Shown here: piece by piece, positions 17,513 through 25,687 of the stretch
Layout of the letters: every line of letters starts with the position of its first letter
How positions within the stretch are numbered: the first letter of the stretch is position 1
From: Arthrobacter sp. B2a2-09
GTDB taxonomy: Bacteria > Actinomycetota > Actinomycetes > Actinomycetales > Micrococcaceae
DNA length: 64,000 bases
Direction: 5' to 3'
Assembly (NCBI RefSeq): GCF_027587375.1
Contig: NZ_JAMXIC010000010.1
Span: 97,483 to 161,482 of the forward strand
The notes under the pieces: generated by a model
Told to the model about the DNA's origin: nothing
The model's input: only the letters and a program-made list of their open reading frames with translations
Database searches by the model: none
Program-made: the position numbers and the translations under genes

Positions 17513-18403
17513 TTAGGAGTTGGAGGACCGCGGGGTCCAAGTGGTCGGGTCGATGCGGCCTTGGTAGACGGGTAGGTCGATGGGCGGCTCGCCGGGGCGG
17601 AACTGGGACCAGGGGCGGTTGAGGTTTTCGGTCCCGTGCGTGCGGACATGCTCGACGGCGGAGAGGTCCAGTTCCGCGGCGAGAAGGGTCGGGGCGTCGT
17701 CGTCGGCCTCGGCTATGGTGTTCCCCTCGGGGTCGACGATCAGGCTGAGGCCTTTGCCGGTGGGGCCCGCGCAGTTGACACTGACCATGAAAACCTGGTT
17801 CACAATCGCGTTTGCCTTGGCCAGGACGAGTTCTTGCTTGCGGTCCGGCGTCGTGGTCTTGACGACATTAAGGATGACTTCGGCGCCCATCCACGCCAGC
17901 TGGCGGGTTACCTCGGGGAACCAGGCGTCGTAGCAAATGTTCAAGCCCACCCTGCCGATCCCCTCCAGGTCAACGGTCGTGAATCGGTCGCCAGGGTCGT
18001 AGGGCTCAAAGGGGCGCCAGGGGAAGACCTTGCGGTAGTAGCCGGCAAGGTCGCCTTCCGGGGAAAGGACCAACTGGGTATTGAACAATTGCCCCTCGGG
18101 GCCGCGTTCGCAGACGCTGCCCGGAACCAGCCAGATACCCAGGTCCGCTGCGAGCTGCCGAAGCTCGTTGACGCGCGGACCGTCCAGCGGCTCGGCCGAG
18201 TCCTGCAGCACTTCTGTACGCTGCAGGTCCGGGTAGGAATCCCCGAACAAGTGCAGCTCCGGGAAGACCACAAGCTTGCTTTGCGGTTGGATCGCGACGG
18301 CGGCGGCGACCTCGGCTGCGAAGGCCTGGATCGGCTCGCCGATCAGTCGGGGTGACGCCTGGGCGGCGATGAGGGGAAGGATGCGTTGCACTGTTTTCTC
18401 CAC
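17513..18403 (-). CDS. Carbon-nitrogen hydrolase (nitrilase superfamily), second copy
   Basis: 296-residue amidase-type hydrolase with the catalytic residues Glu in VVFPELHLFG, Lys in YYRKVFPWRP and Cys in NICYDAWFPEV. The C-terminal extension is longer than in the 15.3-kb copy. It is the promoter-proximal gene of the minus-strand run and is divergent from a GntR-family regulator; the intergenic space holds a perfect palindrome. This layout suggests that the GntR protein controls amidase, APC permease, second amidase and NCS1 permease as one catabolic unit for nitrogenous compounds. Confidence 0.86.
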   Translation of the reverse strand: MEKTVQRILPLIAAQASPRLIGEPIQAFAAEVAAAVAIQPQSKLVVFPELHLFGDSYPDLQRTEVLQDSAEPLDGPRVNELRQLAADLGIWLVPGSVCERGPEGQLFNTQLVLSPEGDLAGYYRKVFPWRPFEPYDPGDRFTTVDLEGIGRVGLNICYDAWFPEVTRQLAWMGAEVILNVVKTTTPDRKQELVLAKANAIVNQVFMVSVNCAGPTGKGLSLIVDPEGNTIAEADDDAPTLLAAELDLSAVEHVRTHGTENLNRPWSQFRPGEPPIDLPVYQGRIDPTTWTPRSSNS

Positions 18404-18430
18404 GTTGTCGCTGTGACTCGCCTCATATTA

Positions 18431-18443
18431 GATCATAATGATC
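18431..18443. promoter_or_regulatory. Perfect 13-bp palindrome, candidate GntR operator
   Basis: GATCATAATGATC lies in the 60-bp space between the divergent amidase (start 18403) and GntR (start about 18464) genes. Its short AT-rich dyad in a GC-rich region fits GntR/FadR operators, which are small palindromes in divergent promoters. Confidence 0.55.
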
Positions 18444-18463
18444 AAATAAAAGGAAGGTGGATT

Positions 18464-19246
18464 TTGCCCCGTAAAGTAGCGGATATGACCCGTCAGCTCG
18501 AGGACACCACCGGCGAATCACCGATCGATGCTGCGCCCTTGCTCGGAATCGACCGCAGGAGCGCAATCGACGCCGTGCGGCTGCGGATCGGCATGGCCAT
18601 ATCCTTGGGGCTGCTTCAGCCGGGGGAGAGGCTGCCCGACCAGCAAGACGTCGCGCTAGGCCTATCGGTTAGCCCGATCACCGCTCGCAGGGCCTTGGCA
18701 AGCCTGGCTGAGCAGGGCGTCGTTGTCCGCCGTCGCGGACGTGGCGGCGGAACCTTTGTTGCGGATGAGCCGCCGCAGAACGTGCTTGAGCAGCTCGCTG
18801 CGTCGCCCGCCGAATCCCTTGCAGTGAACCGACTGGTGGACCGGCGGCTGCTGTTCGAATGCGCGGTCACCCACTTCGCTGCAGTCAACGCCACGGCGGC
18901 GCAACTTGATGAGCTGGCGCGGCTTACCCATGAAATGGCCGGATCAAGCAATTGGTCCGAGTATCACCAGGCCGACGAGCGGTTTCACCGGCTGGTCGCG
19001 GCGTCTTCGGGCTTGGGGGCGGCGGTCGACGCCTACAACGAGGTTTTGGCGGAACTCTATGAGTACTTCATCCCGTACCCGATCGAGTTTCTCCATGAGT
19101 CCAATCGGGACCACATTGCGCTCGTGAACGCCCTGCGGGCCGGCGACGACCGCGCAGCGGTGGAGGTATCGCGGCGGCACGTGGACGTGTTGCACAAGAC
19201 GATGTTCATGGGTCTGGCCGGCGGTTCCGGCAGCCAAATGGGGTAA
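18464..19246 (+). CDS. GntR-family regulator with FCD (FadR-type) domain
   Basis: DNA-binding regulator of about 260 residues. The winged helix covers roughly residues 30-95 (GERLPDQQDVALGLSVSPIT, followed by a VVRRRGRGGGTFV wing). The C-terminal all-helical FCD domain includes YHQADERFHRLVAASSG, which carries metal- or ligand-binding His/Asp residues. The start is uncertain: TTG 18464 has GGAAGG 5-10 nt upstream, whereas ATG 18485 has no clear ribosome site. It is divergent from the amidase/permease run and probably represses it until a pathway compound binds. The NCS1 gene downstream is separated by 135 bp and may have its own promoter. Confidence 0.8.
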   Translation: MPRKVADMTRQLEDTTGESPIDAAPLLGIDRRSAIDAVRLRIGMAISLGLLQPGERLPDQQDVALGLSVSPITARRALASLAEQGVVVRRRGRGGGTFVADEPPQNVLEQLAASPAESLAVNRLVDRRLLFECAVTHFAAVNATAAQLDELARLTHEMAGSSNWSEYHQADERFHRLVAASSGLGAAVDAYNEVLAELYEYFIPYPIEFLHESNRDHIALVNALRAGDDRAAVEVSRRHVDVLHKTMFMGLAGGSGSQMG

Positions 19247-19266
19247 ATGACTGCTATTGCTCCATC

Positions 19267-19282
19267 GTCCGGGATATCGGAC
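19267..19282. promoter_or_regulatory. 16-bp palindrome shared with the IclR gene promoter
   Basis: GTCCGGGATATCGGAC, a near-perfect dyad, lies 100 bp upstream of the second NCS1 permease. The complement of 22305-22320, in front of the IclR gene, matches it at 15 of 16 positions. A shared operator for the IclR protein is the simplest reading. Confidence 0.6.
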
Positions 19283-19381
19283 TAAAGGTAGACCCCTTTT
19301 CGTGATCAGTGTCACTTTGCGTGCTCTGATTGATTCTCAGTTGGGGACATCGGACTTCGGTCGTCAAAGTGAGGATTAGGC

Positions 19382-20863
19382 ATGCAGGCCACAGGAAATG
19401 CGGGAACGGGTGGGCCGCGCGTTGAGCGTCGTTCCATTGACTTTGTCCCGGAAAATGAACGCCATGGTTCGCCTGGCCAGCAGTTCACGCTCTGGTTCGG
19501 GGCGAACATGCAGATTACGGCCATTGTCGACGGCGCCTTGGCAGTCCTGTTCGGCGCGGATGCGCTTTGGGCGATCATCGGCCTCCTGATCGGAAACCTC
19601 TTGGGTGGCGCGGTCATGGCGCTCCATGCGGCCCAGGGCCCGAAGCTCGGCTTGCCGCAGATGATTTCCAGCCGGGCGCAGTTCGGCATCTTCGGGGCGG
19701 TTATTCCCTTGGTGCTGGTGGTCGTGATGTATCTCGGCTTCGCTGCAACCGGTACCGTCCTCTCCGGACAGGCAATCAGCCTCATCCTCCACACGGGCAC
19801 TCCGGCCGTGGGCATGATCGTCTTCGGGGTGCTGACCATCATCGTGGCGACCCTCGGATACAAGTACATCCACATGTTGGGCCGCATTGCGACCGTGGTG
19901 GGTATCCTCGGCTTCACTTACCTGGGCATCAGGTTGTTGACCAGCCAGGACGTCGGTGCACTTCTGGGAGCCGGCGGTTTCGAGTTTCCGACCTTCCTGC
20001 TCGCCATTTCGCTTGGCGCCGGATGGCAGCTGACTTACGGTCCCTACGTGGCCGACTACTCCCGGTACCTGCCCTCCAACACCCCGGCACGCAAGACCTT
20101 CATGTCGGCATACTTCGGCACGGTGATTGGTTCCCAGTGGTCCATGACCCTGGGCGCGCTCTTCGCCGCCCTCGCATTGCCCAAGGGCGCAAGGTTCCTC
20201 GACGGCCAAGTCGCTTTCCTCGGGAATTTGAGTGGAGGCGGACTGATCGCGGTGGTCATCTACCTGGTCATCGTGACGGGAAAGCTGACCGTCAACACGC
20301 TGAACGCTTATGGCGGCTACATGACCATGCTTACCTCGGTCACGGCGTTCACCCGTAAGTCTGCGGTAGCGTCATGGACCCGGTTCGCCTATGTGATCGG
20401 CTTTATCGGACTCTCGGTACTCATCGCAGTCCTCGCTTCCCCCGACTTCATCGCCAACTTCAAGAACTTCGTCCTTCTCCTGCTGATGGTATTCATCCCG
20501 TGGAGCTCCATTAACCTGGTGGACTACTACCTGGTTTCCAAGGAAAAGGTGGACATTCCGGCCCTGTATGACCTGAACGGGCGCTACGGACGTTGGAACA
20601 AGACTGCGCTGTTCAGCTATGCGATCGGCATCATCGTCCAGATCCCGTTCCTGGCGCAGACCCTCTACACCGGCCCGATGACCGACCTTCTGGGCGGGGC
20701 CGATATCTCCTGGCTCGTAGGCCTCGTGGTCACGGCAATCGTGTTCTACCCGCTGGCGAAGAGGAACTCCAACGCTCCGGCCGAGATGGTCTACCCGACG
20801 GAACCCGGCTCGGAGACAGTTGCTCCGCTGGCCGGCTCATTGCCGAACACCGCAGTAGTTTAG
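19382..20863 (+). CDS. NCS1-family permease (copy 2)
   Basis: Membrane transporter of 493 residues, about 12 helices, of the NCS1 cytosine/purine/allantoin family. Key segments are ERRSIDFVPENERHGSPGQQ near the N-terminus, GPYVADYSRYLPSNTP, and PWSSINLVDYYLVSKEKVDI. It parallels the permease at 13.8-15.2 kb but is clearly diverged. GTGAGGATTAGG precedes ATG 19382. A palindrome shared with the downstream IclR gene lies in its promoter region, so regulation by that protein is likely. The gene runs into a 184-bp tandem repeat array immediately after its stop. Confidence 0.85.
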   Translation: MQATGNAGTGGPRVERRSIDFVPENERHGSPGQQFTLWFGANMQITAIVDGALAVLFGADALWAIIGLLIGNLLGGAVMALHAAQGPKLGLPQMISSRAQFGIFGAVIPLVLVVVMYLGFAATGTVLSGQAISLILHTGTPAVGMIVFGVLTIIVATLGYKYIHMLGRIATVVGILGFTYLGIRLLTSQDVGALLGAGGFEFPTFLLAISLGAGWQLTYGPYVADYSRYLPSNTPARKTFMSAYFGTVIGSQWSMTLGALFAALALPKGARFLDGQVAFLGNLSGGGLIAVVIYLVIVTGKLTVNTLNAYGGYMTMLTSVTAFTRKSAVASWTRFAYVIGFIGLSVLIAVLASPDFIANFKNFVLLLLMVFIPWSSINLVDYYLVSKEKVDIPALYDLNGRYGRWNKTALFSYAIGIIVQIPFLAQTLYTGPMTDLLGGADISWLVGLVVTAIVFYPLAKRNSNAPAEMVYPTEPGSETVAPLAGSLPNTAVV

Positions 20864-20879
20864 CCTTCGCTCCGACACC

Positions 20880-21408
20880 CAGACGCTCGCTCACCTTTGG
20901 GGTGTTTCCGGCGGACGCTCGCTCACTTGATGTGAGCGAGCGTCCTGGTAATTGGCCTTGTATGTGAGCGAGCGTCCCTCTCGATGTGCCGGGAACGGTT
21001 GTCTTAAGGCCCGACGGCGGCGGTCCCGTTGCGCCGTCGTCTTGCCTTCGGGCCGTCCCCCTTCAGACGCTCGCTCACTTTTGGGGTGTTTCCGGCGGAC
21101 GCTCGCTCACTTGATGTGAGCGAGCGTCCTGGTATTTGGCCTTGTATGTGAGCGAGCGTCCCTCTCGATGTGCCGGGAACGGTTGTCTTAAGGCCCGACG
21201 GCGGCGGTCCCGTTGCGCCGTCGTCTTGCCTTCGGGCCGTCCCCCTTCAGACGCTCGCTCACTTTTGGGGTGTTTCCGGCGGACGCTCGCTCACTTGATG
21301 TGAGCGAGCGTCCTGGTATTTGGCCTTGTATGTGAGCGAGCGTCCCTGTTTTTGCCCATTTATGTGAGCGAGCGTCCTGGTATTTGGCCTCATAGGTGAG
21401 CGAGGGTC
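20880..21408. repeat. 184-bp tandem repeat array built on a palindromic 13-mer
   Basis: The stretch from 20880 repeats with a period of 184 bp (units begin 20880, 21064, 21248), about 2.6 copies plus a tail. The 13-mer GTGAGCGAGCGTC or its complement occurs 13 times exactly and once degenerately, at 20882, 20914, 20932, 20964, 21066, 21098, 21116, 21148, 21250, 21282, 21300, 21332, 21364 and 21396 (the last is the degenerate one). Neighbouring copies are mostly 32 bp apart. In each unit two copies face each other as a 14-bp perfect hairpin with a 5-nt loop (first: 20913-20945). Each full unit also has a second long GC-rich hairpin (CGACGGCG pairing with CGCCGTCG). No open gene is seen here. 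Confidence 0.9.
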
Positions 21409-21438
21409 TCCTGCGCCAAGGAGGGTCCGACGTCGGGA

Positions 21439-22281
21439 TCAGGCTTGGGGGCCCAGCCTGCGGGAGATTTCCCTGGCGCACCTGGTCACTTCCGGAATCC
21501 ACTCCCGGGCGACGTCTTCGATGCGGACCGCCCTTTCTTCGGCGGTCTCGGCGTCCTTGGCCCGGTGCCGAGTGCCTCCGCCAGGAAACGCCCGGTTCGA
21601 CACCGTCAGCGTCACGCTGGCCACCGGATATCGTTGCCGGTCGAGGACCGCGACGGCCACAGAGGAGAACCCCTCCGTGACTTCGTCCTGCTCCCACGCA
21701 TATCCGAGCGACCGTGCCCGCGCCAAGAGATCCTGCAATGCGGGCAGGGATTGCGGGCCTTTGCTGTGGCGTTCGGCAAACGCCTCCGGTCCCGGGAAAA
21801 GTGCAGCCACCTGGGCGGGGTCCATCTGGGCCATCATCGCCCGGCCGCTGGCCGTCAGGTGGGCCGGAAGCCGGACCCCCGTGTCGGTGACCAGGGGGCT
21901 TTGCCGCGGCGCCCGCTCCTCAATCACGTAAACGACGTCGCGCCCGTGCATCACGGCAAGATGGGCAGTCCGGCGTGTCCGGGCGACGAGCCGGGACAGG
22001 GGGAACCGGGCAATCCGCTGGATCGGAGCTTGCCGCGAATACCCTGTCCCCAACTCATGGGCGGTCACTCCCAAGGCATACTTGCGCTCCTCGGGAAGAT
22101 GGACCAAAAAGCCGTCATCGATCAGTGAGGTAATGAGCTGATACGTGGTTGACCGAGGCAAGCCAACGTCGCGCGCAATGATGGACGCGCTGACCGGGCC
22201 GGCCTGGCCGGCGACGTATCTGAGAACCGCCAGCACCTGGGCCGCAGCCGGCGCCTTGGGCCGCACGGATTGACTGTACAT
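21439..22281 (-). CDS. IclR-family transcriptional regulator
   Basis: 280 residues. The N-terminal winged helix (AQVLAVLRYVAGQAGPVSAS, IIARDVGLPRSTTYQLITSL) is followed by the IclR effector domain with TDTGVRLPAHLTASGRAM and EDEVTEGFSSVA-like blocks (read here as QDEVTEGFSSVAVAV). IclR proteins sense small carboxylates or ring-cleavage products. The promoter region carries the palindrome GTCCGGTATCCCGGAC, near-identical to one in front of the NCS1 permease at 19.4 kb, suggesting self-regulation plus control of that carrier. The 3' end faces the tandem repeat array. Confidence 0.88.
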   Translation of the reverse strand: MYSQSVRPKAPAAAQVLAVLRYVAGQAGPVSASIIARDVGLPRSTTYQLITSLIDDGFLVHLPEERKYALGVTAHELGTGYSRQAPIQRIARFPLSRLVARTRRTAHLAVMHGRDVVYVIEERAPRQSPLVTDTGVRLPAHLTASGRAMMAQMDPAQVAALFPGPEAFAERHSKGPQSLPALQDLLARARSLGYAWEQDEVTEGFSSVAVAVLDRQRYPVASVTLTVSNRAFPGGGTRHRAKDAETAEERAVRIEDVAREWIPEVTRCAREISRRLGPQA

Positions 22282-22304
22282 TGTCCTAGAATACGCCCCG
22301 GATT

Positions 22305-22320
22305 GTCCGGTATCCCGGAC
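22305..22320. promoter_or_regulatory. Palindrome upstream of the IclR gene
   Basis: GTCCGG-TATC-CCGGAC lies 24 bp upstream of the IclR start. Its complement, GTCCGGGATACCGGAC, differs by one base from the palindrome at 19267-19282. It is probably the autoregulatory operator. Confidence 0.6.
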
Positions 22321-22348
22321 GTAGCTAAAGAGGGCAACGAGTTCTGTC

Positions 22349-23245
22349 CTAAGGCAATCCCTCCAACCGGGCCCGCGCCGTCTCCGCCGCCCGGCGTTCC
22401 TTGCCGGCTAGCCGGACTGCCAATTTGCGGTTCCGCTCGGCCAGGGTGATCGCCCACTCCGTCGCCGCAAGCTCCTGCTGCAACGTGGCCAGCTTGTCTT
22501 TGGCAGCTTTGACTTCGACGGCGAGTTGCTCGCTCCGGCGCACAGCCTCCGACTTTTCACGCTCGGCCTGGGCGAGCTCCAAGTCGGCCTTGTCCGCATT
22601 GCGCTCTGCTTCCACGAGTGCGGTTTGTGCCTTCTCCCGTTCGCGCTCCGAGTCAGCGCGTGCGCGCTGTGAGTCTGCCCGCCCGCGCTGCCGGCCGCCG
22701 TCGTCGGGCCCTTCTTTGGCAGTACCCACCGCGGGAAGTGCGCCCGCAATCGCCACCGCGCCCGAGAGGTCCACGGGTTCCAATCCGTTCGTGGCGAGCG
22801 AACGCACCAGTTGCCCGCTGCGGAGCGCCGCGGCAGCCCCGAGATCCGTCATGGCGGTCCTCAACGTGGCCTCGATCTCCATCGCGGCGGCGCCACTCAC
22901 CTTGACGCCCAGGCCTTCCGCCACTGCCCGGGCCTGCTCGACGGCGGCGCCCAGGACGCGCGGGCGCTGCTGGCCGAGCGTACGGAGGCGGTCGTGATCG
23001 TGCTCCTCCTGGGCCCTCCCGAGCGACGCCCCAAGCTCCAGGACACTCGCGAATTCCTTGGTGCCGTGGCGGACAAGCATGTTGACGGCCCACGCCGCGG
23101 TCGAAGGCTTGGGCAGCTGGGCGATCTGTTTCGCCAGTTCTGCGTCCCCCGCGGACTTGGCTTCCTTGGCCTGTGCAGTGCGGGCCGCCGTGAAGGCCGA
23201 GGGAACCAGTGTGTAGAGCTCGACGGCGATCGCGGCCAGGTCCAT
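22349..23245 (-). CDS. Uncharacterised coiled-coil protein
   Basis: 298 residues from ATG 23245; the frame stays open upstream but would enter the preceding hydrolase gene. The family is not recognised. The N-terminal third is helical and resembles short conserved actinobacterial proteins with a LPKPSTAAWAVNMLVRHG segment. The C-terminal half (about residues 180-298) is a long Glu/Arg/Ala/Lys heptad-rich coiled coil (SEREREKAQTALVEAERN). No signal peptide, membrane helix or enzymatic motif is seen. It starts 19 nt after the alpha/beta hydrolase stop and is probably cotranscribed with it. Confidence 0.65.
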   Translation of the reverse strand: MDLAAIAVELYTLVPSAFTAARTAQAKEAKSAGDAELAKQIAQLPKPSTAAWAVNMLVRHGTKEFASVLELGASLGRAQEEHDHDRLRTLGQQRPRVLGAAVEQARAVAEGLGVKVSGAAAMEIEATLRTAMTDLGAAAALRSGQLVRSLATNGLEPVDLSGAVAIAGALPAVGTAKEGPDDGGRQRGRADSQRARADSEREREKAQTALVEAERNADKADLELAQAEREKSEAVRRSEQLAVEVKAAKDKLATLQQELAATEWAITLAERNRKLAVRLAGKERRAAETARARLEGLP

Positions 23246-23264
23246 CGCGGAAGCCAGTGCCGTG

Positions 23265-24050
23265 TTAATCGGCCAGGAACTCAGCAAGTGCGTCAGCCAT
23301 GACTCCGGGTTGCCAGCCATGGTTGGCGCCTGGAATGGTGGTTTTGCGGGCACTCGGGATGTTGGCCACGATGGAGTCGGCCGCTTTTGGCATGATCGGT
23401 ATGGTCTGCTCGCCGACGATCGCGAGGGTGGGCTGGGTGATGCCGGACCACAGCTGGGCGCGCGGGGCGGACTGGGTCCACGCGAGCGATTCGGCATCGG
23501 CCGAAAGGCTGGGGCCCAATTCGAGCATGATGGGCCATCCTGGACTGTTCTTGGCGCCGGCCAGCCACTCCGGCGGCATGTCTTTCATGTAGTACTCGAT
23601 GGTGCCGGCCTTGTCGCCGGATGCGATCCGTTCCTGGAGCCCGGCGAAGAATTCGGCCCCGCCGGTGCCGAGTTCATCGCTCAGGGGAGTCTCCCACAGC
23701 GCCAGCTTCGTGACGGCTAGGCCTACTGCCGCCGCTGCCAGGGAAATCGAGCCACCGGAAGAGCTCCCGAAGAGTGCAGCTTTGCCGCCTGCGATGTCGA
23801 TGAGCGTGGCGAGATCGTCGATGTTGTCCTTCAGGGTGAATGACGGAGCCTCGGCGCTTTCCCCTCGACCGCGCCGGTCGTAGTTCAAGACGGTGAACCC
23901 TTTGGCGGCCAGGAGCTTGGCCATTTCCACGGTGTTGGAGTCGAAGCCCCTGAATTGCATTGCACCGCCAACGAGGATCACGGCAGGTCCCTCGCCGTAT
24001 TGGTCATACCCGATGCGGGTACTGTCTTTCGAGATCGCAAATTCGGACAT
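23265..24050 (-). CDS. Alpha/beta-fold hydrolase
   Basis: 261 residues, single-domain serine hydrolase. The oxyanion region is VILVGGAMQFRG, NYDRRGRGES is the usual strand-loop before the nucleophile, the nucleophile elbow is LFGSSSGGSIS, and the C-terminal catalytic His sits in IPGANHGWQPG. Substrate cannot be inferred; esterase, lipase or haloperoxidase-like members share these motifs. It is the first gene of a two-gene minus-strand unit with the coiled-coil protein, divergent from the PAP2 operon. Confidence 0.82.
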   Translation of the reverse strand: MSEFAISKDSTRIGYDQYGEGPAVILVGGAMQFRGFDSNTVEMAKLLAAKGFTVLNYDRRGRGESAEAPSFTLKDNIDDLATLIDIAGGKAALFGSSSGGSISLAAAAVGLAVTKLALWETPLSDELGTGGAEFFAGLQERIASGDKAGTIEYYMKDMPPEWLAGAKNSPGWPIMLELGPSLSADAESLAWTQSAPRAQLWSGITQPTLAIVGEQTIPIMPKAADSIVANIPSARKTTIPGANHGWQPGVMADALAEFLAD

Positions 24051-24139
24051 CCCAGATCCTTCGATGTGGCGGACAGTCGGTTCCTAAACTCTGTGCCCCG
24101 CCCCTCCCCGGGTCAAGGGGGAGAGTCACCTCGGAGGAG

Positions 24140-24157
24140 TTCTTAAGAGCTTCTTAA
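24140..24157. promoter_or_regulatory. TTCTTAA direct repeat, candidate response-regulator box
   Basis: TTCTTAA occurs at 24140-24146 and again at 24151-24157, exactly 11 bp apart. Heptamer direct repeats with one helical turn spacing are the standard target of OmpR/PhoB-type regulators, and one is encoded 1.5 kb downstream in the same transcription unit. It lies 64-81 bp before the PAP2 start. Confidence 0.55.
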
Positions 24158-24220
24158 ATGCCGCGCGCGAGAGTGGAAGCAGGCCGCACAACGGCCGTCA
24201 CCCCTCGAACCGGAGACACC

Positions 24221-25018
24221 ATGCGATCACACGCCAAACAGAACACTTCCACGGAAGGCCGCACTTTCGCCGTCGTCCGTCAAAGTGTGCCGTTGCTTCC
24301 GCAGCCCAGGTACTGGCTTCTGTGGGGCATTGCCCTCGCCGCGGCAGTCCTTGCCATTGGCTTCAGCGTGCAGTTGGTAGCGGGCCTGACCACCAACGAA
24401 CTCGGCGTTGACCAGGAACTCAGCCGCCATCACGTGGGCGCACTGACCACCGTGGCCATGGCACTGAACTTCCTTTTCGCCCCCGTAGCGGGAGTTTGCA
24501 TTGTCCTGGTGATCGGCTTGTACCTTTTCCTGGTTCGCAAGTCCTTCGTGCGGGCGGCCATGTTTGTGCTCTTCGCATGTTCAGGCTGGGTTGCCAGCGA
24601 GGTATTCAAACTCATCGTTGCCCGCCACCGGCCCAACCCGGCGCTTCTTTTCGACCCCCTGGCCCCGGAAACGGGTTCCAACAGCTTTCCCAGCGGCCAT
24701 ACCGCCTTCGCCGTAGCGCTCGCGTTCGCCGTGTACTTCCTGGTCCGGGGCACTCGCTGGGGCGTCATCACCGCTTGGGCCGGTGCCGTCCTGGCCGTCG
24801 TGGTGGCGTGGTCCCGGATCTACATCGGAGTCCATTACCCCAGCGACGTCGTGGCCTCGTTCCTGGCCACCAGCGCCGCAGTGATCGTCTTGGCCGGGCT
24901 CTGGAACCGGTACGCACCGCGAGTCATGGGGCGGCTACCGTTTGGCGCCCCATCGGAAGCAGCCGCCTCAGAAGCAGCCTCGTTGGAAGCAACCGCAACC
25001 CAAGCACACGGATCCTGA
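24221..25018 (+). CDS. PAP2-type membrane phosphatase
   Basis: Integral membrane acid phosphatase of 265 residues with about six helices. The three PAP2 motifs are intact: KLIVARHRP, SFPSGHTAF and SRIYIGVHYPSD, giving the catalytic His pair and Arg. Typical substrates are lipid phosphates such as undecaprenyl pyrophosphate or phosphatidate. ATG 24221 with CGGAGA is chosen over an in-frame start at 24158. The C-terminus is an Ala/Ser/Glu-rich tail of repeated SEAA units. It is the first gene of a PAP2-DedA-response regulator-kinase operon, which points to envelope lipid remodelling under two-component control. Confidence 0.86.
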   Translation: MRSHAKQNTSTEGRTFAVVRQSVPLLPQPRYWLLWGIALAAAVLAIGFSVQLVAGLTTNELGVDQELSRHHVGALTTVAMALNFLFAPVAGVCIVLVIGLYLFLVRKSFVRAAMFVLFACSGWVASEVFKLIVARHRPNPALLFDPLAPETGSNSFPSGHTAFAVALAFAVYFLVRGTRWGVITAWAGAVLAVVVAWSRIYIGVHYPSDVVASFLATSAAVIVLAGLWNRYAPRVMGRLPFGAPSEAAASEAASLEATATQAHGS

Positions 25019-25028
25019 GGAGGACCCC

Positions 25029-25682
25029 ATGCACGTACTTTCTGCCATGCCAGCATTCCTTGATCCCACCACCCTCCTTCAGGGCTTGGGTCCCGCAGCG
25101 TTGGGCGTAGTGGCGCTGATCGTCTTCATCGAATCCGGTCTACTTTTCCCCTTCCTTCCCGGTGACTCTTTGCTGTTCACTACCGGCCTGCTTCACCAGC
25201 AACTGCAGCTTGAATTGCCGGTGTTGATCGCCGTCGTATCAGCCGCCGCCATCGCCGGAGACCAGATCGGCTACATGCTCGGGCGCAAGTTCGGCCGGCG
25301 CTGGTTCAAGGATGATGCCCGGATCTTGAAGACAGCGCACTTGGACACGGCCGAAGAATTCTTCAAGCGCCGCGGCGGCCCCGCGATCGTCCTGGCCCGC
25401 TTCGTGCCCATTGTGCGGACATTTGCCCCGCTGAGCGCAGGCATCGCACGCTACAACTACAAATCCTTCACCTTGTGGAACATCGCCGGCGCCGTCATTT
25501 GGGGAACCTCCGTGACGCTGCTGGGCTCCTGGTTGGGACACTACGAGTTCATCGCAAAAAACATTGACGCCATTGCCGTGATCATGGTTTTGGTCTCCGT
25601 CCTGCCGTGGGGCGTCGAGTTCCTCAAAAAGCGGCGCAAGGTCAAAGTGGGCGCCGCGAACGGGCACACCGGGGAAGAATAG
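25029..25682 (+). CDS. DedA-family membrane protein
   Basis: 217 residues with four to six hydrophobic segments. The DedA/VTT signature is clear: FPFLPGDSLLFTTGLL near residue 45, then FFKRRGGPAIVLARFVPIVR and PLSAGIARYNYKSF. DedA proteins scramble or flip lipid carriers such as undecaprenyl phosphate and affect resistance to cationic peptides. The start is ATG 25029 with GAGGAGG 4-8 nt upstream and a 10-nt gap after the PAP2 stop. Coupling with a PAP2 phosphatase suggests joint recycling of a lipid phosphate carrier. Confidence 0.86.
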   Translation: MHVLSAMPAFLDPTTLLQGLGPAALGVVALIVFIESGLLFPFLPGDSLLFTTGLLHQQLQLELPVLIAVVSAAAIAGDQIGYMLGRKFGRRWFKDDARILKTAHLDTAEEFFKRRGGPAIVLARFVPIVRTFAPLSAGIARYNYKSFTLWNIAGAVIWGTSVTLLGSWLGHYEFIAKNIDAIAVIMVLVSVLPWGVEFLKKRRKVKVGAANGHTGEE

Positions 25683-25687
25683 ACAGC

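Noticed and set aside
20880..21408. Array considered as a CRISPR.
   Set aside because: The 'spacers' are repeated themselves, the shared motif is only 13 bp, orientations alternate, and no cas genes are present.
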